From Calditrichota bacterium (GTDB lineage Bacteria > Calditrichota > Calditrichia > Calditrichales > J004): a stretch of DNA of 64,000 nt. The notes below the pieces were generated by a model. It saw only the letters and a list, made by a program, of their open reading frames with translations. It was not told where the DNA came from and did no database searches. The DNA is taken from positions 1 to 64,000 of the forward strand of contig JABFGF010000007.1 in the NCBI GenBank assembly GCA_013112635.1, written 5' to 3'. Numbering within the stretch: position 1 is the first letter of the stretch; each line of letters begins with the position of its first letter. This document shows positions 17,439 through 26,500 of the stretch, piece after piece. A program made the translations under genes and the position numbers.

Positions 17439-18473
17439 ATGAAGATTATTAATTTATTAAAAGCAGGACTATTTTCCTTTATATTTTTTCTGCTGATCGG
17501 CTCAGTTTCAGCCCAGGAAGTTTCTAAAGTTGGTACTTCTGCAGCGCCATTTTTAAAAATACCTGTTAGCGCAAGGGCAACAGCTCTTGGAGGCGCATTT
17601 GTGGCTATGGCTGATGATCCAAGTGCATTATTTTGGAACCCTGGTGGAATTGCCCGCATTGAAAATTTTGCATTAATGGTGGATCATTCTCCCTGGTTAC
17701 CGGGACTACAACATAATTTTATTGGACTTACTTTGCCTGTTGAAAACTTTGGAACCATTGGATTGAGTATTACTTCGCTTTCTACAGAAGAAATGGATAT
17801 AACGACTCTTGACCATCCAATGGGGACGGGGGAAGTATTTGATGCACAATTTATTTCCGTTGGCTTTTCCTATGGTGTATATTTAACTGACCGCTTTTCG
17901 ATTGGGGCAACGTTCAAATTCATAAATGAACGAATTTATAATTCATCTGCCACAGGAATTGCAGTTGATATAGGTACCCTTTATGATACTCCTCTGGAAG
18001 GATTAAAGCTTGGGTTTAATATTTCCAATTTTGGAACAAAAATGAACATTACGGGTGAAGACCTGAATGTGCCGGTAGATATAGATGGAACCATAAGGGG
18101 CAATAATGAAAGTATTGTTGCGCAATTAAAAACGGATGAATTTGATTTACCCTTGATGATGCAAGTGGGCCTCTCTTATGAAGCTTTCACTTTTGATGAG
18201 AACAAATTGATAATTTCTATAGATGGAATAAATCCAAGCGATAATGACCAAAGTGTAAATACAGGTGCTGAACTATCCATGTTTAATAATATGTTCGTTG
18301 TTCGTGGCGGATTTAACGAAATGTTATTAAAAAACAGGGAAAAAGGCCTAACTTTGGGTGCTGGTTTTAATACAAATCTGGAAAATTATTTTAACTTAAG
18401 AATTGATTATGCTTTTCAGGAATTTGTTCATTTAAACAATGTAAACCGATTTTCATTAATGCTTTTGTTTTAA
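17439..18473 (+). CDS. PorV/PorQ-family outer-membrane protein (UPF0164)
   Basis: A 344-aa beta-barrel protein with a signal peptide (ends GSVSAQ) and the family hallmarks KIPVSARATALGGAFVAMADDPSALFWNPGGIARIE and many alternating beta strands to a C-terminal aromatic (SLMLLF). PorV is the T9SS shuttle that takes cargo from the translocon to the attachment complex; FCB genomes carry many PorV-like paralogues, so this may be a cargo- or receptor-specific copy. It lies 11 bases after the 1197-aa protein gene and directly before a T9SS cargo gene, consistent with a role in displaying these proteins. Confidence 0.8.
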   Translation: MKIINLLKAGLFSFIFFLLIGSVSAQEVSKVGTSAAPFLKIPVSARATALGGAFVAMADDPSALFWNPGGIARIENFALMVDHSPWLPGLQHNFIGLTLPVENFGTIGLSITSLSTEEMDITTLDHPMGTGEVFDAQFISVGFSYGVYLTDRFSIGATFKFINERIYNSSATGIAVDIGTLYDTPLEGLKLGFNISNFGTKMNITGEDLNVPVDIDGTIRGNNESIVAQLKTDEFDLPLMMQVGLSYEAFTFDENKLIISIDGINPSDNDQSVNTGAELSMFNNMFVVRGGFNEMLLKNREKGLTLGAGFNTNLENYFNLRIDYAFQEFVHLNNVNRFSLMLLF

Positions 18474-18545
18474 CAAGAAAGGAGGCTTCACACATAAAAA
18501 TTTTTAATTTTTGTTTACTATAACTTTTAATTCAAAGGAGGATTT

Positions 18546-21500
18546 ATGAAGAAGTATATGTTACTTTTTCTAAGTTTTGTTCTACTCTCATTTGTGTCAC
18601 TTTCCTTTGCAGATGATTTAGATTTGGCATTTGAAGATGATACTGATCTTGCTAATTGGAGCCATCATGATGAAGGCAATGTTTTTACAGTGGAAGCATG
18701 GGACGCAACCGGTGGTGTAGATGGTACCGGTGGGCTGCATTTTACAGACGGTGGCTATACAATATTGGCTAAACGCCCTGTTACAGCTACAATGGGCACC
18801 AGCTATAGTTTAACAATCGATATCAATGTGGATGCCTGGGGTACTGGAGATCTTGAACTTTCTGTTCAGGGCCTTAGCACTACAGATCCAATGGTGGTTG
18901 TTACAACAGATTCTACTTACCATTCTTATACATTAACAGGTCAAGCAGATTTAAGTACTTCAGGATATATTAGAATTTATAGCACTGGTTCTGCTACACC
19001 ACCTTCAGTTTATATTGATAATGTTATTTTTGATGACAATGTACAGACACTTTTCTTCTCGGAATACCAAGAAGGAAGTAGTAACCATAAAGGATTAGAA
19101 ATTTATAATCCAACAGATGCGGCAGTATCTTTGGCCGATTATCAGATTTTTCAAACATCAAATGGGAGCGATACAACAAAATGGGAATTCTTCCATAATT
19201 TTCCAGAAGGCGCTTCAATAGACCCGGGCGATGTTTGGGTGATTGTAACAGATCAAGCGGATACAGTACTACAAAACGTTGCTGATGAAATACTAGGTTT
19301 TCCAAGTGTTGTACACCACAATGGTGATGATGCAAGAGCAATCGCAAAAGTCGTAGGTACAGACACAACATTATTAGATGTAATTGGTGTTACTGGACCA
19401 GACCCCGGTAGTGGTTGGGATGTTGCGGGAGTTGAAAATGCAACAGCAAATCATACACTTGTTAGAAAAGCAGCAGTAATGACAGGTAATTCCATTTGGG
19501 CTTCTGCGGCAGGTACAAATGCAGATGATTCAGAATGGATCGTTTTTGACCAAAATACTTGGGATTATCTTGGTTCACATCCACATGAGTTTGGTGATGG
19601 TTCCATTATGGTTACACTTCAACTAAATACATCTACAAACTTAGATACTATTAATGCTGATAACGGATTTGTCCAGGTTCGTGGTGAATTAGCAGGTGAT
19701 AGTCTGCGTGGTGGAAAACAAATTACTTGGGGATCAGATTCTGATCTTGGTATGGAAAGCGTCGGTGGTGATTATTGGGAAGTTACATTTCAAATGGAAA
19801 CTGACGATACATTGAAATATAAATTCTGGACTGGATTTAATGGTACTAACGGAACAATGCCTGATGGTGGTTGGGAAGGTGGAATCACTAATGAAACAGG
19901 AAGTGGAGACACTCGTGTTTTTATTTCAGGAGTAAGTGACACGGTTGTTCAAGTACAGTATTATAACCCAAATGATGGCAATGAGCCTGTAGAACAATAT
20001 GCCGCACCGTTCGAAACTAAAGCTGACTCTGTTGCAATTTACTTCCGCGTAAGTATGGCCGGAGAAATTGAAGCAGCACAATTCAATCCTGATATCAACG
20101 GGCCGGTTGCTGCTCGTGGAGATTCAACATCTGAAGTTGGTGGATTACACTGGGGTGAAAACAGAGTTGTTTTGACGCGTGAAACAGGCAGTCAGTTTGA
20201 TGGTTCTTTCTATTCTGGTGTTGGTTATTTCGCAAAGTCCGCTATCACTGAAGGTGAAAGCCAAGGATATAAATTTGTTTTTGGTGATGATGCAGTTACA
20301 TGGGAGGGAATTGATAACAGGTCATTTAATTATCCAATGGGCTTAAAAGATTCAACAATCCAGTGGAATTACTTTAACAACAAAAAACCAACAGGTAAAG
20401 AAACTCTTACTAGTGTTGTAACATGGCGCGTAAGTACAGAAGCACTTGAAGCGATTGGTCTTTTTGATCGCGGTGTTGGTGACTTTATTGAGGTTCGTGG
20501 ACCAAATGGGTGGGATGCCGGAGACGGTGTTCAGCTTGTATTCAATCCTCTTCTTCAAGAGTGGACATCTACAAATGAAGAATTTACAAACCAAGAAGGC
20601 GCTGAAATAGCATATAAATACTTTATTGGCTGGGATTCTTCACGTATTGATATGGCTAGCCCAAATTATATTCCTAATTTAGATATTGGTCAGGGCTGGG
20701 AAGAGCCTGCACCAACTGGAGGTGGAAACAGGGTTCATGTATTTGAAAATGCAGCAGAACAAACTGTGAGTGGCGATTTTGGTTTCGATCGTCAGTTCTT
20801 TAATGGTGTTCCTGCAAATGCAGTTTCTGATCACGATATCACAGTTACTTTTAATGTTGATATGACTCAAGCAACTGAGTCTGAAAATAATACAAATACA
20901 CTTTTCAGACCTGGTGTTGATACGGTTTGGGTACAGTGGGATGGTGAATTAACTGCATGGTCTCAAGGTACAGGAATGTGGGATGCTGATGCCCGCTTCT
21001 TAGAACTAACAGATGGCGATGGTGATATGGTTTATTCTGGTACATTTACACTTGCTGTGTCAGAAACATTTCCTGGTATCTGGTATCAGTTAGGATACAG
21101 GATTGCCTATTCTACAGATGCAGAAGCTGTTGTAAATGGTACTGGTGGGGCTGTAAGAGGTCGCCGTTATTACCAGTATATCCATCCAACAGCAGTTGTT
21201 GATGGTTCCGGACAGTGGTTAGATACAGTTTGGCCTTCAGACTTTGACCTACCGATGGTTCCATGGACTGAGACTGATTTATTAGTTGAAGATCCACCTG
21301 ATTTAACAGTAACTGCAATTGTTGATAATGGTGAATTACCTCAAAAATTTGCTCTTGAGCAAAACTATCCGAATCCATTTAACCCAACTACGACTATTCG
21401 TTATAATGTTGCTAATACATCTGACGTTAAGTTGAAGATTTATAACTTGATGGGACAGGAAGTTTTGACATTAGTAGATCAAAATCATAATGCTGGTAAA

Positions 21501-21620
21501 TATGAGATTGTTTGGAATGCTAAAAATAATCTCGGCAAAAAAGTTGCTTCTGGTGTTTATTACCTAAAATTTGAAGCAGGTGATTTTGTCAAATTCCGTA
21601 AAATGACTCTGATTCGCTAA
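18546..21620 (+). CDS. Multidomain T9SS cargo protein with lamin-tail and glycan-binding-like repeats
   Basis: A 1024-aa surface or secreted protein. Signal peptide (ends SLSFA); a jelly-roll CBM-like domain (about 25-165); a lamin-tail domain (about 168-330, FFSEYQEGSSNHKGLEIYNP); then four related beta-sandwich repeats starting near residues 352, 496, 615 and 763 (VTLQLNTSTN, VAIYFRVSM, VVTWRVSTE, VTFNVDMTQ); and a T9SS sorting domain (about 930-1024, EQNYPNPFNPTTTIRYNV...GVYYLKFE). The repeats resemble SusE/SusF-type starch-binding or CBM20-like modules, and the first two are shared with the GH53 enzyme that follows. No catalytic motif seen; glycan capture is the likely job. AAGGAGG at 18535-18541 is a strong ribosome-binding site. 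Confidence 0.75.
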   Translation: MKKYMLLFLSFVLLSFVSLSFADDLDLAFEDDTDLANWSHHDEGNVFTVEAWDATGGVDGTGGLHFTDGGYTILAKRPVTATMGTSYSLTIDINVDAWGTGDLELSVQGLSTTDPMVVVTTDSTYHSYTLTGQADLSTSGYIRIYSTGSATPPSVYIDNVIFDDNVQTLFFSEYQEGSSNHKGLEIYNPTDAAVSLADYQIFQTSNGSDTTKWEFFHNFPEGASIDPGDVWVIVTDQADTVLQNVADEILGFPSVVHHNGDDARAIAKVVGTDTTLLDVIGVTGPDPGSGWDVAGVENATANHTLVRKAAVMTGNSIWASAAGTNADDSEWIVFDQNTWDYLGSHPHEFGDGSIMVTLQLNTSTNLDTINADNGFVQVRGELAGDSLRGGKQITWGSDSDLGMESVGGDYWEVTFQMETDDTLKYKFWTGFNGTNGTMPDGGWEGGITNETGSGDTRVFISGVSDTVVQVQYYNPNDGNEPVEQYAAPFETKADSVAIYFRVSMAGEIEAAQFNPDINGPVAARGDSTSEVGGLHWGENRVVLTRETGSQFDGSFYSGVGYFAKSAITEGESQGYKFVFGDDAVTWEGIDNRSFNYPMGLKDSTIQWNYFNNKKPTGKETLTSVVTWRVSTEALEAIGLFDRGVGDFIEVRGPNGWDAGDGVQLVFNPLLQEWTSTNEEFTNQEGAEIAYKYFIGWDSSRIDMASPNYIPNLDIGQGWEEPAPTGGGNRVHVFENAAEQTVSGDFGFDRQFFNGVPANAVSDHDITVTFNVDMTQATESENNTNTLFRPGVDTVWVQWDGELTAWSQGTGMWDADARFLELTDGDGDMVYSGTFTLAVSETFPGIWYQLGYRIAYSTDAEAVVNGTGGAVRGRRYYQYIHPTAVVDGSGQWLDTVWPSDFDLPMVPWTETDLLVEDPPDLTVTAIVDNGELPQKFALEQNYPNPFNPTTTIRYNVANTSDVKLKIYNLMGQEVLTLVDQNHNAGKYEIVWNAKNNLGKKVASGVYYLKFEAGDFVKFRKMTLIR

Positions 21621-21632
21621 TTTAGATTTATC

Positions 21633-21668
21633 CAAAACGGGTATGATTTTCATACCCGTTTTGTTTTT
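21633..21668 (+). terminator. Strong intrinsic terminator after the T9SS cargo gene
   Basis: CAAAACGGGTATG (21633-21645) pairs perfectly with CATACCCGTTTTG (21651-21663) around a five-base loop and is followed by a T-run (21664-21668). It ends the transcript begun upstream. It also means that the in-frame ATG at 21643, inside the hairpin, is unlikely to start the next gene. Confidence 0.85.
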
Positions 21669-21684
21669 AATGAGCAAATGTGAA

Positions 21685-23934
21685 ATGAAATATTTTTCAG
21701 CAATTCTTAAAACTTCAATAACCTTCCTGATTCTACTAAATAGTTTTTTCAAACCTGCTTTTGGGCAAACAGATTCAACATTGTTTATAAAAGGAGCGGA
21801 TGTTTCTTTTATACCCCAAATTGAAGACTTAGGCGGGCAATATTTAAGAGAAGGTATTAATACAGATCCGCTTTACATTTTTAAAGAAAATGGGTTTAAT
21901 TACATCCGACTAAAACTATGGCATACACCACAGGAGAATTATAATAGTCTACCCCGAATTCTTGAAATGGCGCAGCGAATAAAAGATCATCAATTAAAGT
22001 TTTTACTAAATTTTCATTATGCAGATACTTGGGCTGACCCAGGACATCAACCAAAACCGGCTGCATGGGCAGATTTATCTTTTACAGATTTGACAGATAG
22101 TCTTTATTTATATACAAGAAATGTAATAGCAGCATTGGATAACCAGAATACCTTACCGGATATGGTACAAATTGGAAATGAAATTAACTCGGGTATGTTA
22201 TGGAATGATGGCAAAGTTGGTGGAGAATTTAACACGCCCACACAATGGGAGAATCTGGCAAGTCTTATAAATGCAGGTATAACAGGTGTGCGTGATGGTT
22301 CATTGCAGGGCGATTCAATCAAAATAATGATTCACCGCGCCGGTGCAGAAGACTACAATGCTAACAAGTGGTTTTTTGATAATTTGCGAAATGAAAATGT
22401 TGAGTTTGATATTATAGGGTTGTCCTATTATCCATGGTGGCATGGGGACATGGATGAGGTGAAATCGACTCTAAATAAATTAGTCACTCGGTATGGAAAA
22501 GATTTAATAATTGCAGAAACGGCTTATCCATGGACATTGGATTGGTATGATAGCAAAAACAATATTGTAGGATCTTCTGCTCAACTACATGATGGTTACC
22601 CTGCAACTGTTACAGGCCAGGCGAATTTTTTACGAGATTTAATGCAGATAATCGGCAATGTTTCTGAAGATAAAGGCAAAGGTGTTTTTTACTGGGCACC
22701 AGAATATATTTCTGTTCAGCCGCTCGGCTCACCTTGGGAAAACCTTGCCTTGTTTGATTTTGAAGGCAACGTCTTAGAATCGATGGCAGTATTTAAAGAA
22801 TTGCCAGATTCATTGCTCCCGATAAATGTTACATTAAAAATTAATACAGCTACAAATTGGGACACATTACAGGAAAACCATTTTGTTCAATTACGTGGCG
22901 AAATTAAAGGCACTTCTTTTGGGGTTTTACCGGATGGTAAAAAGGTCACCTGGGATTCTTCGTCCGAACTTGTTTTGGAAAACATAGGTGGTGACTATTG
23001 GCAGGCAAGCTTTCAGATGTATCCTGAAGACGAGTTATCCTATAAAATCTGGACTGGTTTGGATAAAAACACCGGGACCCATTTACGTGGTGGGTGGGAA
23101 GGCGCAATAACAGCATTCAATGGCTCGACAACAAATAGGCGCAACTTAGTAGCAGGATTTTCTGATACGACCATCAACATCCAATTTTACAATTCTTCAC
23201 CGGAAACAAAAACCCAATATTGGAAACCTTATAATATTTCAGAGGATAGCATCGCTGTATATTTCCGGGTTAATATGAATAATGCTGTTTTGTCCGGAAG
23301 ATTTAATCCGGATAATCATGGTCCGCTGGCTGTTCGCGGAGATAGTTTAAATTCAGGCGGCGTCCTTAGTTGGGAGAAATCTAAATTAATTTTGAGCCGG
23401 GAAGAAAATAGTGTTAACGATGGCTCCTTTTGGTCAGGAACAGGATATTTTTCTAAATCGGATTTAGCCTCAAATGCTAAACTATCATATCAATTTTATA
23501 TTGAAAACAGTGATGACGACGGTTGGGAAAATGTATCCGCCCGGGAATTAGTTTTTTCAGAAAACATATTATCCGCAAATGATACAACTCTTCACTGGGT
23601 ATATTTTGACAAGGCTACAATAAGCTCACTGAAGTCTGCTACAGAATTTTTACCAAAGGATATAAGGCTATTACAAAATTATCCAAATCCATTTAATCCG
23701 AGAACAAATATTGAATATGAAATTAATGTAACAACACAAGTACGGCTTGTTATTTTAAACGTTTTGGGAAAAGAAGTTCGTCTTTTGGAAAATACTTATA
23801 AAAGAGCCGGTAACTACTCAACAACTTGGGATGGTAAAAATAATTCTGGTCAATATCTTGGTAGTGGAATATACTTTATTCAATTGCAAACAGACACACA
23901 TAGTCAATTAAAAAAAGCTTTATTACTAAAATGA
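21685..23934 (+). CDS. GH53 endo-beta-1,4-galactanase with T9SS sorting domain
   Basis: Secreted arabinogalactan endo-beta-1,4-galactanase. Signal peptide MKYFSAILKTS...AFGQ supports ATG 21685 (21670 is possible; 21643 lies in the terminator). The GH53 barrel starts GADVSFIPQIEDLGG and has the acid/base in IGNEINSGMLW (E166) and the nucleophile in IIAETAYPW (E278), plus YYPWWHG. It is followed by two beta-sandwich modules (from about residues 376 and 520) homologous to repeats in the preceding protein, then a T9SS domain (LLQNYPNPFNP...GSGIYFIQL). It should cut beta-1,4-galactan at the cell surface. Its stop overlaps the next start (ATGA). Confidence 0.92.
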   Translation: MKYFSAILKTSITFLILLNSFFKPAFGQTDSTLFIKGADVSFIPQIEDLGGQYLREGINTDPLYIFKENGFNYIRLKLWHTPQENYNSLPRILEMAQRIKDHQLKFLLNFHYADTWADPGHQPKPAAWADLSFTDLTDSLYLYTRNVIAALDNQNTLPDMVQIGNEINSGMLWNDGKVGGEFNTPTQWENLASLINAGITGVRDGSLQGDSIKIMIHRAGAEDYNANKWFFDNLRNENVEFDIIGLSYYPWWHGDMDEVKSTLNKLVTRYGKDLIIAETAYPWTLDWYDSKNNIVGSSAQLHDGYPATVTGQANFLRDLMQIIGNVSEDKGKGVFYWAPEYISVQPLGSPWENLALFDFEGNVLESMAVFKELPDSLLPINVTLKINTATNWDTLQENHFVQLRGEIKGTSFGVLPDGKKVTWDSSSELVLENIGGDYWQASFQMYPEDELSYKIWTGLDKNTGTHLRGGWEGAITAFNGSTTNRRNLVAGFSDTTINIQFYNSSPETKTQYWKPYNISEDSIAVYFRVNMNNAVLSGRFNPDNHGPLAVRGDSLNSGGVLSWEKSKLILSREENSVNDGSFWSGTGYFSKSDLASNAKLSYQFYIENSDDDGWENVSARELVFSENILSANDTTLHWVYFDKATISSLKSATEFLPKDIRLLQNYPNPFNPRTNIEYEINVTTQVRLVILNVLGKEVRLLENTYKRAGNYSTTWDGKNNSGQYLGSGIYFIQLQTDTHSQLKKALLLK

Positions 23935-26486
23935 AGACAATTTTTTATTCAATTCTCATAGTTTTTATTTCGGTTTTATTTACATTTGCCCAATCTAATA
24001 AAGATAAAGTTTATGTTGATAATGGGATTTTAAAGTGGACTGAATCAGGGCAGGAAGTCGCTTTGTTTGGGGTAAATTACTCTGCCCCATTTGCTCATGC
24101 ATTTAGAGCGATTAAAAAACTAGGGCTATCTCACAAAAAAGCTATTGATATGGATGTATCACAATTTGCCAGATTAGAATTTGATGCATACCGAATTCAT
24201 GTGTGGGACAGGGAAGTTGCAGATTCACTAGGCAACCTTATTGAAAATGAACATCTGGAATTGTTGGATTACCTGATTTATAAGTTAAAAGAAAAGAATA
24301 TCAATATTATTTTAACACCCATAGCCTGGTGGGGACCAGGCTGGCCGGAGCCTGATCCACCTTCACCGGGATTTTCTAATAACTATTCCAAGGTAGAGCT
24401 GTTGACTGATCCAAAAGCAAGGGATGCACAGCAAAATTATACAAAACAATTTCTAAATCATAAAAACAAATACACTGGGTTATCCTATAAAAAAGATCCT
24501 GATATTATAGCTTTCGAAATTATTAATGAGCCTGGACATCCACCAGATACGTCACTTGTTACCGAATATATAAATGAAATGGCTTCGATCTTTCGGGAGC
24601 AAGGAGTTACTAAACCAATATATTATAACATCAGCCAAAACTGGAGCGACAAGCAGGCAGCCGCAGTTTACAATGCACAAATTGATGGAATTTCTTTTCA
24701 GTGGTATCCAACGGGATTAGTAAAATATGCTCCACTAAAAGGAAATTATTTAGCCCATGTGGATCACTACCCGGTGCCGGAAATAAGTGATCCTAATTTT
24801 AAAAATAAAACGCGTATGGTTTATGAATTTGATGCTGCTGATGTTGATCAGTCAATAATGTATCCTGCAATGGCGCGTAGTTTTCGTGAAGCCGGTATGC
24901 AATGGGCAACCATGTTTAGCTACGATCCAACTTTTATTGCAGCGTATAACACAGAATATTCAACGCACTATTTAAATTTGATTTATACTCCGCAGAAAGC
25001 ATTGAGTTTGATGATTGCTGCAAATGTTTTTCGCACGTTGAAAACATATCAAAAATTTAAGTCCTATCCGCTCAATACAGAATTTGATGGATTCAAAATT
25101 TCTTATGAAGATGATTTATCTGAGCTGAATAATGGAGAGAAGTTTTATTATTCGAATTCAACACTCAGTACACCAATTGAACCAGAAAAATTAATTCATA
25201 TAGCAGGATATGGGCAATCGTCTTTGATACAAACAAATGCAAAAGGCGCATATTTTTTGGATAAGATTAATGATGGTGTTTGGAGGCTGGAACTCTATCC
25301 TGATGTTATTGACTTAATGAATTCTTATGGTAAGAACAGTCTCGATAATAAAGTGAGAATTGTTCTTAAAAACCCTTCAGATATGAATCTTAATTTACCT
25401 GGATTGTCGAAAAATTATAGAGTGCATTGCCTGACAAATAGTGAATCTGATTTTACTGCAAGTGAAAATAAAATATCAGTTAAGCCGGGTGTGTATTTAC
25501 TTTCAAATGAAAACACAACTTTAAAAAAAGACTTGAAGTTTGATTTTTATAATAGATCGTTGAGTGAATATCCAAATTTTAATTTTATCGATCATGGCCA
25601 GAAAGTAATGCATAATCCTATTACAAAAATAACCGATGGAGAACGCTTTAATCCAAAGTTTACGATTATTTCAAGCTCCAAAATCGATACGGCAATTTTA
25701 TATTTGAAGGAACCAAATTGGCGAAATTATAGAGCTGTAGCTTTAAATAAAACGGGTAAATATGAATATGAAGCAGAAGTAAGTGAGGGAATCCAAAACG
25801 GTATAATTGAATATTGTATTTATCTAAAAACAAATAAATGTGAAATGTCTTATCCCGCACAGGTTGCTAAAAATCCAAACTCCTGGGATTATTTCACATC
25901 AGATAATTGGCGTGTAAAAGTAATCCCCAAAATTTTATTCAACCCGGAAACAGATCAAGGAAATCTAAACTTTCCTAATGTTTGGGCTTCAGTTGAATTT
26001 AACGCATCAACCAAATGGAATAAATTTGAGAAGTCCTGGCTAAACTTAAACCTTACAAAGTTTAAAAGACCAATAAATGATTTCACGTTTCAAATTGAAT
26101 TAAATAATGATTTGGTTTCAAAAATGGATTTATCTGATTTTAAATATGTAGAGTTTGAAATAGATCTGCAGAAAACAAATATAAGGCGTTTTAAATTTCA
26201 ATTAATAAACACGAATTATCAGTCTGTCCAAAAGGACATTGATATTTCTGAAAATAAAAGCGCTATCCGAATTCCTTTGAGTGTGTTTAAATCAAATGAG
26301 TTTGTTTTGCTACCTCGCCCGTATCCACATTTCCTGCCATATTCGTTTAAAAATAAAACCGGCTCGACAGTGGATCCCGGTGCAAAATTAAATTATATAC
26401 AAATCAGCATTCCGACAGAAAAGTTTATAGAATCAGCAAATGTTAAGACTCTTCAATTCAGTTCAATTCGATTAAGTAAAAACTAA
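23931..26486 (+). CDS. Clan GH-A glycoside hydrolase (GH5-like barrel) with C-terminal beta domains
   Basis: An 851-aa secreted protein (signal ending FTFAQ) with a (beta/alpha)8 barrel in residues 25-390. A likely acid/base E200 lies in FEIINEPGH and a likely nucleophile E299 in MVYEFDAAD; the two-glutamate layout after strands 4 and 7 is that of clan GH-A (GH5/GH2/GH42 relatives). The C-terminal 450 residues hold beta-rich regions without a recognised name and no T9SS tail. Between GH53 and GH2 genes and overlapping the former, it probably acts on galactan-derived oligosaccharides, but the exact family and linkage are uncertain. Confidence 0.7.
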   Translation: MKTIFYSILIVFISVLFTFAQSNKDKVYVDNGILKWTESGQEVALFGVNYSAPFAHAFRAIKKLGLSHKKAIDMDVSQFARLEFDAYRIHVWDREVADSLGNLIENEHLELLDYLIYKLKEKNINIILTPIAWWGPGWPEPDPPSPGFSNNYSKVELLTDPKARDAQQNYTKQFLNHKNKYTGLSYKKDPDIIAFEIINEPGHPPDTSLVTEYINEMASIFREQGVTKPIYYNISQNWSDKQAAAVYNAQIDGISFQWYPTGLVKYAPLKGNYLAHVDHYPVPEISDPNFKNKTRMVYEFDAADVDQSIMYPAMARSFREAGMQWATMFSYDPTFIAAYNTEYSTHYLNLIYTPQKALSLMIAANVFRTLKTYQKFKSYPLNTEFDGFKISYEDDLSELNNGEKFYYSNSTLSTPIEPEKLIHIAGYGQSSLIQTNAKGAYFLDKINDGVWRLELYPDVIDLMNSYGKNSLDNKVRIVLKNPSDMNLNLPGLSKNYRVHCLTNSESDFTASENKISVKPGVYLLSNENTTLKKDLKFDFYNRSLSEYPNFNFIDHGQKVMHNPITKITDGERFNPKFTIISSSKIDTAILYLKEPNWRNYRAVALNKTGKYEYEAEVSEGIQNGIIEYCIYLKTNKCEMSYPAQVAKNPNSWDYFTSDNWRVKVIPKILFNPETDQGNLNFPNVWASVEFNASTKWNKFEKSWLNLNLTKFKRPINDFTFQIELNNDLVSKMDLSDFKYVEFEIDLQKTNIRRFKFQLINTNYQSVQKDIDISENKSAIRIPLSVFKSNEFVLLPRPYPHFLPYSFKNKTGSTVDPGAKLNYIQISIPTEKFIESANVKTLQFSSIRLSKN

Positions 26487-26500
26487 ATACCGTGTATTTT

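Noticed and set aside
18480-18486. AAGGAGG at 18480-18486 as ribosome-binding site of an extra small gene
   Set aside because: No start codon with an open frame of useful length follows; the true site for the next gene is the second AAGGAGG just before 18546.
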